Shown: one piece after another, positions 33,493 to 43,195 of the stretch
Numbering within the stretch: position 1 is the stretch's first letter
How the letters are laid out: each line of letters opens with the position of its first letter
Source of the DNA: Sphingomonas echinoides
GTDB taxonomy: Bacteria; Pseudomonadota; Alphaproteobacteria; Sphingomonadales; Sphingomonadaceae
DNA length: 64,000 nt
NCBI RefSeq assembly: GCF_029623395.1
Contig: NZ_JAPYKK010000001.1
Location: 1 to 64,000, forward strand
Reading direction: 5' to 3'
Notes under the pieces: generated by a model
Told to the model about the DNA's origin: nothing
What the model saw: only the letters and a program-made list of their open reading frames with translations
Databases searched by the model: none
Made by a program: the position numbers and the translations under genes

Positions 33493-34863
33493 ATGAGCAG
33501 CTGGGCCCCCGATAGCTGGACCCGCGCCGACGCGCGCCAGATGCCACACTATGAGGATTCCGCAGCGCTCGACGCCGCGACGACGCAGCTCAGCAGCTTC
33601 CCGCCGCTCGTCTTCGCGGGCGAAGCGCGCAACCTGACCGCGGATCTCGCGCGCGTCGCCGAGGGCAAGGCGTTCCTTCTGCAAGGCGGCGACTGCGCCG
33701 AGAGCTTCGCCGAGCATAGCGCGAACAACATCCGCGATACGTTCCGCGTGATCCTGCAGATGGCGGTCGTGCTGACCTTCGCGTCCAAGCTGCCGACGGT
33801 GAAGCTCGGCCGGATGGCGGGGCAGTTCGCCAAGCCACGCTCGGCCGACACCGAGACGATCGGCGACGTCACCCTGCCCGCCTATCGCGGCGACATCGTC
33901 AACGACATTGCCTTCACGCCTGAGGGCCGCGCAAACGATCCGCAGCGGATGATCCGCGCGTACAGCCAGTCGGCGGCGACGCTCAACCTGCTCCGCGCGT
34001 TCGCGGGCGGTGGCTATGCGAACCTCCATCAGGTCCATCGCTGGACGCACGATTACATGGGCCGCAGCCCGTGGGCGAAGAAGTTCGCCGACGTCGCGGA
34101 CCGGATCGGTGAGTCGCTCGATTTCATGGAAGCGTGCGGGATCAGCCCCGAGACGGTGCCGCAGCTCGCGCAGACGAGCTTCTACACCAGCCACGAGGCG
34201 CTGCTGCTCCGCTACGAACAGGCGCTCACGCGGCAGGATTCGCTGACCGGCGACTGGTATGACACCAGCGCGCATTTCCTGTGGATCGGCGACCGCACCC
34301 GCTTCGAAGGCAGCGCGCATGTCGAATATCTGCGCGGGATCGGCAATCCAATCGGGATGAAGTGCGGCCCGAGCCTCGAGCCGGATGCGCTGTTGCGGCT
34401 GCTCGATACGCTCAACCCGTCGCGGATCCCGGGGCGGATGACGCTGATCACCCGCTATGGCCACGACAAGATCGAGGCGGGGCTCCCGAAGCTGGTCCGC
34501 GCTGTCCTACGCGAAGGGCATCCGGTAGTATGGAGCTGCGATCCGATGCACGGCAACGTCATTAAGGCGGCAAACGGCTACAAAACGCGACCATTCGATC
34601 GCATTCTGGCGGAGGTTCGCGGCTTTTTCGCGGTACATCGCGCGGAAGGGTCGATCGCTGGCGGCATTCACGCCGAGATGACCGGGCAGAATGTCACCGA
34701 ATGCACCGGCGGCGCGGTCGATGTGACCGAACAATCGCTGGCGGATCGGTACCATACGCATTGCGATCCCCGTCTGAATGCCGGGCAGAGTTTGGAACTC
34801 GCATTCCTGCTGGCGGAGATGCTCAACGTCGAAATGGCAGAAAGGCGGCGCGCGGCGGCCTGA
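33493..34863 (+). CDS. aroG: Class II 3-deoxy-7-phosphoheptulonate synthase
   Basis: First enzyme of the shikimate pathway: condenses phosphoenolpyruvate and erythrose 4-phosphate. The 456 aa from the ATG at 33493 (ribosome site GGAG 8 bases upstream) match class II enzymes. Motifs: [12 protein letters not shown] (metal-binding Cys), [52 protein letters not shown] and [18 protein letters not shown]. The frame is open upstream through an HTH-like domain (33277-33492), so a 528-residue fusion form is possible. The symbol follows M. tuberculosis usage for class II enzymes. Confidence 0.94.
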   Translation: MSSWAPDSWTRADARQMPHYEDSAALDAATTQLSSFPPLVFAGEARNLTADLARVAEGKAFLLQGGDCAESFAEHSANNIRDTFRVILQMAVVLTFASKLPTVKLGRMAGQFAKPRSADTETIGDVTLPAYRGDIVNDIAFTPEGRANDPQRMIRAYSQSAATLNLLRAFAGGGYANLHQVHRWTHDYMGRSPWAKKFADVADRIGESLDFMEACGISPETVPQLAQTSFYTSHEALLLRYEQALTRQDSLTGDWYDTSAHFLWIGDRTRFEGSAHVEYLRGIGNPIGMKCGPSLEPDALLRLLDTLNPSRIPGRMTLITRYGHDKIEAGLPKLVRAVLREGHPVVWSCDPMHGNVIKAANGYKTRPFDRILAEVRGFFAVHRAEGSIAGGIHAEMTGQNVTECTGGAVDVTEQSLADRYHTHCDPRLNAGQSLELAFLLAEMLNVEMAERRRAAA

Positions 34864-34887
34864 GCCACCGCGCGCTAAGCTATTGGA

Positions 34888-35034
34888 CTATATCGCGGAA
34901 CGACCCTGCAACAGGCGGACCACGACGACCACCGCGGCAATCACGAGCAGAAGGTGAATCAACCCGCCACCGATATGAACAGCAAGGCCGAGTGCCCAAA
35001 GCACGAGTAGAATGACGACGATCGTCCAAAGCAT
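34888..35034 (-). CDS. Lmo0937-family small membrane protein
   Basis: 48 aa from the ATG at 35034, with AAGGGA about 9 bases upstream; the longer frame to 35169 is not supported. MLWTIVVILLVLWALGL followed by AVHIGGGLIHLLLVIAAVVV is the typical two-helix hydrophobic pattern of this short family, ending in a few basic residues. Often stress-associated, but the role is unknown. Converges on the DAHP synthase gene. Confidence 0.75.
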   Translation of the reverse strand: MLWTIVVILLVLWALGLAVHIGGGLIHLLLVIAAVVVVVRLLQGRSAI

Positions 35035-35196
35035 GTGAAATCCCTTTTCCAATACCGGCCCCTCGCCGGAACGGGTGACGCGGTCACCCATCGATAAGCA
35101 AACGTAACGATGCCGCGCAGGTTCCACGGGATCGTGCGCGGCAAAACGTGCCTTGACGCTGATCACCACCGTGCGTATGGACGCACCTCCCGCGAC

Positions 35197-35271
35197 GGCC
35201 CCTTCGTCTAGCGGTTAGGACGACGCCCTCTCACGGCGTAAGCACGAGTTCGATTCTCGTAGGGGTCACCA
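35197..35271 (+). tRNA. tRNA-Glu (anticodon CTC)
   Basis: 75 bases with encoded CCA. The acceptor GGCCCCT pairs with AGGGGTC (one G-U), the anticodon stem ACGCC/GGCGT encloses the loop CTCTCAC with anticodon CTC, and the T-loop TTCGATT is standard. The start TTCGTCTAGCGGTTAGGAC is the typical tRNA-Glu D-arm. Confidence 0.95.
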
Positions 35272-35432
35272 TCTCGCCATCCCAAGGCATTTGAAATGTG
35301 CCGGAAACAGCAGTTTCCAGCGGGTTCATTCGATTTGAGCATCGGAATCAGAGTGACGGGACGCTGCTACCCGTCACTCCACCGGATGAAGCTGATAGCT
35401 GTTCTTAGGTTGCTTGTGCCCCTCGCGACATC

Positions 35433-37553
35433 TCAAAGACGCGCTGCCAACGAGAACAGAACAGAGCGGGGAGCACCGGGGTAAATCCACAAGGCGCTGT
35501 AGCTGCTCTGGGCGTAGGTCTGGTCAAGGATGTTATCGACCTCGACCCGTGCCGTCAGCCCTTCTGTGACGGGATACGCGATGCTGGCCTTGGCTTTGAC
35601 ATAGCTGGCCAGCCGCAGGTTGCCGCCGTCGAGCGCCGCAGCCCGCGAACCGACATAGGTCGCGCCTGCACTCATAGCGAGATCGCGTCCTGACAGTGGT
35701 ACGGTGGCAAAGAGTTGTAAGGTGCCAGCGTGGCGTGGAACATTGAGAACGTCGGCGCTGGGAAAAGCCGGATCTTGAGCGGATGCGTCTGTAAAGGCAT
35801 AATTGCCGATCACCCGCACACGGGAGGTCAGATCGAGTTCCCCATCGAGTTCGACGCCGCGCGACCTGATCCTACCGACCGTGGCAAGGAAGTTCACGTC
35901 GATCGGATCGGCCGCGAGGATGTTGCGCTTGGAAACACTGAACCAGCTGGCGGCGGCGCGGACCGAAGGCAGGACCAGCTTGCCACCGACTTCATAGCCA
36001 CGCCCCGTTTCCGGCGCGAACGCCTCTCCCAGCCGTCCGACGCTCGAATTGGCGCGCGAGCCTTCCCCCCAATTGGCATGGAAAGCGAAGCGCGGGTCGG
36101 GCCGATATCGAAGCCCGGCACGGAATTCGATCGGGTCACGCTTCAGGCGGCTGAGTTGCCCCGAACGCAGGTTGTCAATGCGCTGATCAAGATGCTCATA
36201 ACGCAGCCCACCTACTGCACTGAGCGAGTCGGTCAGCTCCCACATGTCCTGACCATAGACGGCAACGGCTTTCCGCCGCTCGTTGGTGATCGTGAACGGT
36301 GTCAGGGGGCCGGCGGTGCCACCATAGATTGGGTTGAAGACGTTGATCGGATAGGGTTCTGTAGCGCTGGGCCGAAACCGTACCTGATAGGTATCGAAGT
36401 CGAGGTCGTAGAGCGTCACGCCAAAGCTCGGTCGGTGAAGCCCCAAGGCAGTCACCGTGCCGCGCACTTCGACGCGTCCCGACCAATCGGTCAAGCTCCA
36501 GTCGCGAAGGCGGCGTTGGCGGCGAACGATACCGTTTACTGGCGAGGTCGAGGTTTCGCTGGAGAAGCCGCGGATGCGCGCGTTACGATAGGCGGTACCG
36601 CCAACCAGGGTCCAGCTGCCCCCCAGATTCTGCTCTAGCGTCAGCTCGTGGCGCCAGTTGCTGGACGAAACGCGACCGTCACCCGGCTCCCCCAAGAAGC
36701 GATCGCGAGATACCGCTTCGGTATCACCGTTGATCGCCGGAATGCCACGGTCAAACGGAGAGCTGAACTGGACATATTCCCCTTGATAGGTGAGCGTTGT
36801 GCCGTTCATCGGGCGCCAGCTGATCGACGGTGCGAACAAGCGGCGCCTGAGATCGACGAACTCGCGAAAGCCGTCGCTATTCTCCATTGCGCCGACCAAC
36901 CGGATCGAGAACGATGGCGACAGTCTGGATTCGACGTCGCCTTCCAGGCGGTAAGTCCCGAATGAACCACCACTCGCCGTCAGATTTCCACCAGTCCGGA
37001 AGCGCGGCTTCTTGGTGACGACGTTGATGACACCAGCCGGATCGACGGAGCCGAACACGACGCCGACCGGGCCTTTGAGGACCTCGATCCGTTCGACATT
37101 GGCGGGGTCCCGCGGCGGTCCGAAACCGCGGTTGGCGAGAAAGCCGTCGATGAAGTACTCGGCACCCGTATCAGGCGTCCCAAGGAAGCCGCGGATTGCA
37201 TAATTGTCGCGCAGGCCACCAAGATTGTTCTGCTGTGATATGCCGCTGACCAACTCCAAGGCATCGGCCAGGCGGCGCACGCCATAATCATCGAGGATGC
37301 TGCGATCCAGCGCGATGCTGGCCTGCGACATCCGCTCGGTTACGATGTCCGATCCGTTGGTCCGATCGAGGCGCCGCTTGCCGAGCACGACGATGTCGTC
37401 GACCGTTGGTTTCTGCGCTTGCGTTGCTTCTTGAGCGAAAGCGGGCGTGATCGAACAAGTCGTCGCGGCAATCGCGGCGAGCGACGCGCATTCGCAAAGT
37501 GACCAGCGCTTCCGCCCCAAATTTTGCACGACCTTAGACACAGCTCTGATCAC
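35433..37553 (-). CDS. TonB-dependent siderophore-type receptor
   Basis: 706 aa outer-membrane receptor. A signal peptide (cleavage near PAFAQE, residue about 41) is followed by a TonB-box-like DDIVVLGKR. The plug domain has YAIRGFLG, YFIDGFLANRGFG, VERIEVLKGPVGVVFGSVDPAGVINVVTKKP, the pattern of the FhuA/FpvA siderophore class. The 22-strand barrel ends with an aromatic-poor but typical LFSLAARL. It diverges by 110 bases from an ABC transporter/M14 peptidase operon, so it probably brings in the compound that operon handles. Ligand unknown. Confidence 0.9.
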   Translation of the reverse strand: MIRAVSKVVQNLGRKRWSLCECASLAAIAATTCSITPAFAQEATQAQKPTVDDIVVLGKRRLDRTNGSDIVTERMSQASIALDRSILDDYGVRRLADALELVSGISQQNNLGGLRDNYAIRGFLGTPDTGAEYFIDGFLANRGFGPPRDPANVERIEVLKGPVGVVFGSVDPAGVINVVTKKPRFRTGGNLTASGGSFGTYRLEGDVESRLSPSFSIRLVGAMENSDGFREFVDLRRRLFAPSISWRPMNGTTLTYQGEYVQFSSPFDRGIPAINGDTEAVSRDRFLGEPGDGRVSSSNWRHELTLEQNLGGSWTLVGGTAYRNARIRGFSSETSTSPVNGIVRRQRRLRDWSLTDWSGRVEVRGTVTALGLHRPSFGVTLYDLDFDTYQVRFRPSATEPYPINVFNPIYGGTAGPLTPFTITNERRKAVAVYGQDMWELTDSLSAVGGLRYEHLDQRIDNLRSGQLSRLKRDPIEFRAGLRYRPDPRFAFHANWGEGSRANSSVGRLGEAFAPETGRGYEVGGKLVLPSVRAAASWFSVSKRNILAADPIDVNFLATVGRIRSRGVELDGELDLTSRVRVIGNYAFTDASAQDPAFPSADVLNVPRHAGTLQLFATVPLSGRDLAMSAGATYVGSRAAALDGGNLRLASYVKAKASIAYPVTEGLTARVEVDNILDQTYAQSSYSALWIYPGAPRSVLFSLAARL

Positions 37554-37580
37554 GGATGCCCCCGAATTTCATGTGAAAGC

Positions 37581-37615
37581 GCAGGGCATCTATGCCTTGC
37601 GTAACGATACATCGT
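37581..37615. promoter_or_regulatory. Divergent promoter region of TonB receptor and ABC operon with inverted repeats
   Basis: GCAGGGCATctATGCCTTGC (37581-37600, one mismatch) and ACGATacATCGT (37604-37615) lie between the two starts. Either could be an operator. Neither clearly matches a Fur or Zur consensus. Confidence 0.35.
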
Positions 37616-37663
37616 CTCATAGACGTCGCTAATTCCGGCGCAAGATGAAAAAATGGTGACACG

Positions 37664-38413
37664 ATGATGACGAATGACGCAGGCACTCCCCTGCCGATCG
37701 ACGTGCGCGAGGTGCGACACAGCTACGGCGAGCGCGAAGTGTTGTGCGGGCTCGATCTCTCGGTGGCACCAGGCGAAATTTATGCGCTCCTGGGTGGCAA
37801 TGGCGCCGGCAAATCGACCACGCTGTCCGCGTTGCTCGGCTTCATCGTGCCATCCTCGGGAAGCGTGCGTGTCGGTGGCATCGATCCTGCTGCCGATCCG
37901 GCCAAGGCACGCGCACAGCTCGCGTACGTGCCTGAGAGTGTTGCGCTGTATGATCAGCTGAGTGCACGCGAGAACCTCGACTATTTCCTTGCGCTTGCCC
38001 GCGCCCACAGGTCGCCGGATACCATCATCGCGCCTGCGCTCGAAGCCGTCGGGCTACCGCAACACGCCTGGAACCAACGCGTTGGTGGTTTCTCCAAGGG
38101 CATGCGGCAGAAAGTGGCGATCGCGCTCGCGCTGGCGCGTCATGTGCCGGTGCTTTTGCTCGACGAGCCGACGTCGGGGCTCGATCCCCGTGCCACCTTG
38201 GAGTTCAACCGCCTGATCGAGACGGCGCGTGACCGTCAGGTCGCCATCCTCATGGTGACGCACGATCTCCTGAGCGCTGTCGACGTTGCGGATCGCATCG
38301 GCTTCCTCGCCGACGGACGGATCGAAGAAGAGCTTGCTGCCGGAACCGGATCTGTCCGGTTCGATCTCAACGCGCTCCACGCCCGCTATACCGGAACGAG
38401 GGTGGCGGCATGA
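37664..38413 (+). CDS. ABC transporter ATP-binding protein
   Basis: 249 aa. Walker A GGNGAGKST (residues 44-52), Q-loop region YVPESVALYDQLSARENL, a variant signature VGGFSKGMRQK (typical of ABC-2/NosF/CcmA-type ATPases), Walker B VLLLDEPTSGLDP and switch His in MVTHDLLS. Its stop overlaps the first permease start (ATGA). It powers the two membrane proteins encoded downstream. Confidence 0.92.
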   Translation: MMTNDAGTPLPIDVREVRHSYGEREVLCGLDLSVAPGEIYALLGGNGAGKSTTLSALLGFIVPSSGSVRVGGIDPAADPAKARAQLAYVPESVALYDQLSARENLDYFLALARAHRSPDTIIAPALEAVGLPQHAWNQRVGGFSKGMRQKVAIALALARHVPVLLLDEPTSGLDPRATLEFNRLIETARDRQVAILMVTHDLLSAVDVADRIGFLADGRIEEELAAGTGSVRFDLNALHARYTGTRVAA

Positions 38414-39828
38414 ACGTGCGCGTGATCCGCATTGGGCTCGAGGAATGGCGCAGCCTGGCCAGGAACCGCGCTGGTCTTGTGGCAACTCTGCTGCTCGTTG
38501 CGCTCGTCCTCGTATCTGCGCTGGTCAGCTTCGAGCGCCGCGCCGGGATCGAGGCGGAACGGGCGCACTATCAGACCCTGGTGGACACAGACTTCGACAA
38601 CCAGCCCGCCCGCCATCCCCACCGGATGGTGCATTATGGGCAATTCGTGTTCCGGCCGCTCAGTCCCCTCGCCTTCGTCGATTTCGGCGTCGACAGCTTT
38701 ACCGGCAACACCATTTTTCTCGAAGGGCATCGGCAGAATAGTGCGAACTTCTCTGAAGCACGCCAATCGTCGCTGCTTTTGCGCTTCGGTCAACTGACCC
38801 CGGCGTTCGTCCTGCAGACATTGGCACCGCTGCTGCTCATCTTCCTGGCGTTCACCAGCGTGGCGAGGGAACGCGAACGGGGCACCCTGCGGCTTCTGCT
38901 GGCGCAGGGTGTCAGCGGCCCGCAACTGCTTATCGGCAAATTGCTGGGCCACGGCGGTATTGCGCTTGCGATCGGCACGCCGGCGTTTCTGCTCCTCGGC
39001 TGGCTGGCGGCAAGCGCGGCTGCACCCGCAAGGATCGTTGTCTTGCTTGTCATCGGGTATGCCGCGTGGCTGCTGCTCTGGGCTGCGCTCGCCGTGCTCG
39101 TTTCTGCGCTGGTCACTCGCTCGCGCGATGCTCTGGTGGCGCTCGTCGGTATCTGGATGGTCGTCGTCGTTCTGCTGCCCCGCGCCTTGCCCGAGGTAGC
39201 GGCGACCCGCACCGTGCTGCCGAGCAAAATCGAGACCGAGATCACGCTGCACCGTGCGCTCAAGCAGATCGGTGACGCGCATAATCCCGACGATCCGTAT
39301 TTCGCCGCCTTCAAGGCGCGCGCACTTGCCCGGTACGGAGTGTCGCGTGTCGAAGACATGCCGGTACAATATGCGGGTCTTGTCGGCATGGAAGGCGAAC
39401 GGTTGACGACCGGCCTCTACGCCAAGTCGGCGAGGGCAATCGAGGCGCGCGAGGGGGAGCAGAACGACTTCGTTCGCGCCTTCGGGACGATCAGCCCGCT
39501 CATCGCAGTTCGGCAGTTGTCGATGGCACTCACCGGCACTGGCCTTGCCGCTCATCAGGACTTTCTCAACCAGGCGGAGGCGTTCCGCTACCGGTTCGTG
39601 CAGGCGCTCAACTGGATGCAGGCGGAGAAGATCCCGGTCGTAAACGCCGGCGAGGATCCGCGCGTCTCCGCCGACAACTGGAAGACCATCCCCCGCTTCC
39701 AGTATCGCCCGTTCGTGCCAACTTCCGCGATGATCTGGCCGAACCTGCTGGTGCTCGGCGGCTGGCTGGCGGGCCTTGGGCTGCTTTCAGTGCCAATTGC
39801 CCGCCGTCTGGGAAAGGCGACACGATGA
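38410..39828 (+). CDS. ABC-2 type permease, DUF3526-like, copy 1
   Basis: 472 aa. A membrane segment near residues 20-38 is followed by a large periplasmic part and a cluster of membrane segments at about residues 135-265 (TLAPLLLIFLAFTSVARERERGT, then LLARQGVSGPQLLIGKLLGHG-type loop). A second soluble region (about 270-440) and a last membrane segment near the C-terminus follow. This layout and the ARERERGTLRLLLAQG motif are those of DUF3526/ABC-2 permeases. It overlaps both neighbours by 4 bases and probably pairs with copy 2. Confidence 0.82.
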   Translation: MNVRVIRIGLEEWRSLARNRAGLVATLLLVALVLVSALVSFERRAGIEAERAHYQTLVDTDFDNQPARHPHRMVHYGQFVFRPLSPLAFVDFGVDSFTGNTIFLEGHRQNSANFSEARQSSLLLRFGQLTPAFVLQTLAPLLLIFLAFTSVARERERGTLRLLLAQGVSGPQLLIGKLLGHGGIALAIGTPAFLLLGWLAASAAAPARIVVLLVIGYAAWLLLWAALAVLVSALVTRSRDALVALVGIWMVVVVLLPRALPEVAATRTVLPSKIETEITLHRALKQIGDAHNPDDPYFAAFKARALARYGVSRVEDMPVQYAGLVGMEGERLTTGLYAKSARAIEAREGEQNDFVRAFGTISPLIAVRQLSMALTGTGLAAHQDFLNQAEAFRYRFVQALNWMQAEKIPVVNAGEDPRVSADNWKTIPRFQYRPFVPTSAMIWPNLLVLGGWLAGLGLLSVPIARRLGKATR

Positions 39829-41189
39829 GCTTGGCCCGAGTAGAGCTGCGTCTTATCCTGCGCTCCCGTCTCGCCGCGGCAGCGCTTGCGTTGTTGTTCT
39901 TGCTATCAGCGCTTTCGATCTGGTCCGGCCTATCGGCGGTCGACCGGCAAGACGCCACGATCGCGCGTGTCACCGCCGAACAGGCACGCGATCTTGCGGC
40001 GGTGGCCAAGGAATATGGCAAGCCGGACGGTGAGGCAGGCTATGCCGCATATTACTCGTTTCTGCTGACCCACGACCGGCCTTCGGCCCTTGCCTTTCTC
40101 GCGCTGGGGCAGCGTGACGTCCAACCGGCAGTCCTTCGGGTTCGAGCCTTGAGCTTGCAGCAGCAACTCTACGAATCTGAAACGCTGAATGCCGAACAGG
40201 CACTGCCGGGCGTGTTCGACTTCGCCTTCGTCGCGATCTATCTCGCGCCCCTGGTAGTAATCGCGCTGACTCACGATCTGGTCACCGGCGAACGGGAAGG
40301 CGGACGGCTTCGCCTGCTGCTGTCGATGCCGGGCACCGGTTTGTGGCGGCGGCGGATTGGTCTTCGCTACCTGCTTGTCGCGCTGTCCCTGCTGACACCG
40401 GCCGCTGTTGCCCTTGTTGCTACGGGCGCCCCTGCCATGCTCGGACTTGGAATCGTGGTCGTGATTTCGGTGTACCTTGCCTTCTGGTTCGGACTCAGTG
40501 TGCTCATCGCCAGCCGGGTGCGTGCATCGGCAACGGCGGCAGCAGGCTCCGTCGGATGCTGGATTGTGCTGACCCTGCTGCTCCCCACCCTCGCCAATGC
40601 CGCGATCGCGCGCGCTGTGCCAGTCAGCAAGGGCATCGACTTGACCTTGGCGCAGCGTGAGATCGTTCATCACGGCTGGGACATCCCCAAGCCTGCAACG
40701 TTCGATCGTTTTCTGGCGACCCATCCCGAGTGGCGTGGTCACGAGAGCTTCAAGGGTCGGTTCCATTGGAAATGGCTGTTCGCCATGCATCAGGTCGGCG
40801 ACGAAGCCGTGGCGGCGCAGGTTGCTGCCTATCGTGCCAGCCTGCTCGACCGCGAAAGCTGGACAGTCCGGCTTGGCTGGCTCCTGCCAAATGTCGCGGC
40901 GCAGGGAGTCCTGCATCGGCTCGCCGACACCGATCTTGTCGCGCAGCTCGATTATCAGGACAGCATCGGTGCGTTCCACAAGGAGCTGCGCTCGTTCTTC
41001 TACCCCTATCTCTTCCTCGATCGGCCCTTCACGCGTGCCGACTTCGGTTTGCTGCCAAGCTACCACGCCCGTAGCGGCACGGCTTCCTGGCCAGCCATCC
41101 CGATGCTGCTGTTGCTGATCGTGACGGGCCTTATCCTCGCAGCGAGCGCAGTTCAGATACGCGGGATCAGCCGCGACGATTCCCGTTGA
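39825..41189 (+). CDS. ABC-2 type permease, DUF3526-like, copy 2
   Basis: 454 aa paralogue of the preceding gene with the same layout: membrane segment at about residues 12-30, the TGEREGGRLRLLLSMPG motif, a central membrane block, a soluble domain with HHGWDIPKPATFDRFLATHP, and a C-terminal membrane segment. Overlapping ATGA starts tie ATPase, permease 1 and permease 2 into one translational unit. ABC-2 systems are usually exporters or extractors, which is unexpected next to an uptake receptor. Confidence 0.82.
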   Translation: MSLARVELRLILRSRLAAAALALLFLLSALSIWSGLSAVDRQDATIARVTAEQARDLAAVAKEYGKPDGEAGYAAYYSFLLTHDRPSALAFLALGQRDVQPAVLRVRALSLQQQLYESETLNAEQALPGVFDFAFVAIYLAPLVVIALTHDLVTGEREGGRLRLLLSMPGTGLWRRRIGLRYLLVALSLLTPAAVALVATGAPAMLGLGIVVVISVYLAFWFGLSVLIASRVRASATAAAGSVGCWIVLTLLLPTLANAAIARAVPVSKGIDLTLAQREIVHHGWDIPKPATFDRFLATHPEWRGHESFKGRFHWKWLFAMHQVGDEAVAAQVAAYRASLLDRESWTVRLGWLLPNVAAQGVLHRLADTDLVAQLDYQDSIGAFHKELRSFFYPYLFLDRPFTRADFGLLPSYHARSGTASWPAIPMLLLLIVTGLILAASAVQIRGISRDDSR

Positions 41190-43006
41190 ACCAAATCCCT
41201 ACCATCGTTCCCGAAAGTCGATCCGTGTCCCCTCGTAAACCTTCCAACTTGGCGTTTCTTCTCCTCATGGTCGCAGCACCGCTCGCGGCGCAGGGCCCCG
41301 CTCCCCTGCCGCCTACTCTGCCGTGGTCTGGCAGGAGCGAAGCGTTGATCGTTGAAGGCGACGATCCGTGGATTACCCCGGCGGAAGCGTCTGGGTTCAA
41401 GACAACGCCGCCTTATGCCGACGTGAAAGCGTGGCTTGCGCGGCTGGATGCGGCCTCGCCGCTGATCACCGTGCACAGCTTTGGTCGTACGGGCGAGGGG
41501 CGTGATCTGCTGTACGTGCGCGCGAGCAAGGGCGGCGCGAACAAGCCAGTGGTGCTGGTGCAGGCGGGGATCCACTCGGGCGAGATCGACGGGAAGGATG
41601 CAGGGCTGATGCTGCTGCGCGACATCGCGTTGCGCGGAAAGGAGGATCTGCTCGACAAGGTCGATCTGGTGTTCGTGCCGATCTACAACATCGACGGTCA
41701 CGAACAGATAAGCGCGTATAATTTCGTCCATATCCGTGGCCCCTCCCAGAAGGGGCGCGAGGCAAATGCCCGCAATATCGATCTCAATCGCGATTACGCA
41801 AAGGCGGACGCGCCCGAGACTCGCGCCATGATCGGACTGTTACGGGCGCTCGACCCGATCCTCTACGTCGACTGCCACGTCAGCGAAGGCTTCGACATGC
41901 AGTATGACGTAACCTTCACCTATGCGGGCTGGGGCAAATACGCCCGGCACCGAGCGACCGCAGACTGGTTGGAAGGTCGCTTCGGGCAGGCTGTCACCTC
42001 CGCTCTGACGATGGCCGGGCATACGCCGAGCATCTATCCAAGCCCGATCGACACGCGCGCGCCCACCAAGGGCATCCGTTTCAGTCCAGAGGGGCCACGC
42101 TACTCGACGGGTTACGGCGACTTCATCAGCGTGCCGACGGTGCTGGTCGAAAACCACATGCTCAAACCCTATCGTCAACGTGTGCTGGGCACCTATGTCC
42201 TGCTCGAAGCCGCCTTGAAGATTGCAGCGCAGGATGCACAACGCATCGCTACAGCGAAGCGGAACGACCGCGCCTCCCGTCCCACCGAGCTTCTGACCCG
42301 CTGGTCTCCCGCAGAACAGCCGATCGGCTGGATCGAACGCTTCAATGGGGTGGCGTTCGACACCTACCTGTCTCCAGCATCCGGGCGCATGGAGCAGCGG
42401 TGGCTTGGAAAACCCCTTACGTTCCGCATGCCGATCATTGGCCAGCGCGCTACGCAAACGGTGCAACTCCCCAAGGCGTGGTGGGTCCCGGCTGCGCAGA
42501 CTGAAGTGATCGAACGGCTGCGTCTTCACGGCATCGCTTTGGAAACAAGTACCGTCTCGCGGACGCTGAACGTCGATCAGGTCAGGTTGATCGATGCGAA
42601 GCTGTCCCAGCCAAGCGAAGGACGCGTGCCGATCACCGCTACTTTCTCGCATGAACGGCGCGAGCAGGTAATGCCCGTCGGCAGCGTCCGCGTACCCGCG
42701 GATCAGGAATTGGGACTATTAGCCGCGGCGCTGCTGGAACCGGAAAGTCAGGACTCGTTTCTTGCGTGGGGCTTCTTCCCCGAGATGATGGCGCCAGCGC
42801 CGAGCACGGATGCGTTCGTTCTCGCCGCCTTGGGCGATCGCATGCTCGCGACCGATCCCGCGATCAAAAGCGCGTTCGAGGCAAAATTGGTCGCCGAGCC
42901 TGGCTTTGCGACTGATCCTGAGGCGCGACTTGCCTGGTTCTACGAACGCGCCGGCCCCGGACATCCGTACCCTCTCCGCTATCCCATCGCCCGCGAGGTC
43001 GATTGA
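41186..43006 (+). CDS. M14 family zinc carboxypeptidase, secreted
   Basis: 606 aa from a TTG overlapping the permease stop (TTGA). A GTG at 41225 gives a cleaner signal peptide (SPRKPSNLAFLLLMVAAPLA, cleavage after AAQG) and may be the real start. M14 residues are present: HSGEIDGK (His and Glu zinc ligands), RNIDLNRDY (substrate Arg), DCHVSEG (third ligand) and the catalytic Glu in VLVENHMLKP. It would trim peptides in the periplasm or outside the cell. Fourth gene of the ABC operon, suggesting the transported compound is peptidic. Confidence 0.88.
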   Translation: MNQIPTIVPESRSVSPRKPSNLAFLLLMVAAPLAAQGPAPLPPTLPWSGRSEALIVEGDDPWITPAEASGFKTTPPYADVKAWLARLDAASPLITVHSFGRTGEGRDLLYVRASKGGANKPVVLVQAGIHSGEIDGKDAGLMLLRDIALRGKEDLLDKVDLVFVPIYNIDGHEQISAYNFVHIRGPSQKGREANARNIDLNRDYAKADAPETRAMIGLLRALDPILYVDCHVSEGFDMQYDVTFTYAGWGKYARHRATADWLEGRFGQAVTSALTMAGHTPSIYPSPIDTRAPTKGIRFSPEGPRYSTGYGDFISVPTVLVENHMLKPYRQRVLGTYVLLEAALKIAAQDAQRIATAKRNDRASRPTELLTRWSPAEQPIGWIERFNGVAFDTYLSPASGRMEQRWLGKPLTFRMPIIGQRATQTVQLPKAWWVPAAQTEVIERLRLHGIALETSTVSRTLNVDQVRLIDAKLSQPSEGRVPITATFSHERREQVMPVGSVRVPADQELGLLAAALLEPESQDSFLAWGFFPEMMAPAPSTDAFVLAALGDRMLATDPAIKSAFEAKLVAEPGFATDPEARLAWFYERAGPGHPYPLRYPIAREVD

Positions 43007-43195
43007 GCGCTGAAAGGGGACGAGAGTCCGCCTCGGATAGAGCGATGGCTGCGAAAACCGCTGGCACTACCTCCACGGGGGGTTGCGGCGCGTAGCAACG
43101 GACCACGCACGCCGCCCATCCGGCAGGCAGCAGATCGCACTGACTGGTATCGTGAGTCCGTGTGGTTCTCGTCTTGCCAAAACCAACCCTCATGT

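Noticed and set aside
33250..34464. 404-codon open frame antisense to DAHP synthase
   Set aside because: Composition is that of a high-GC shadow and it covers the well-supported aroG-type gene and the palindrome.
35197..35271. tRNA-Glu as an integration site for a genomic island
   Set aside because: No integrase gene and no repeat of the tRNA 3' end elsewhere in the window.
37604..37615. ACGATacATCGT as a second Zur box in front of the ABC operon
   Set aside because: Arm spacing and sequence do not match the 43196-43220 palindrome, so I list it only as an unspecific inverted repeat.
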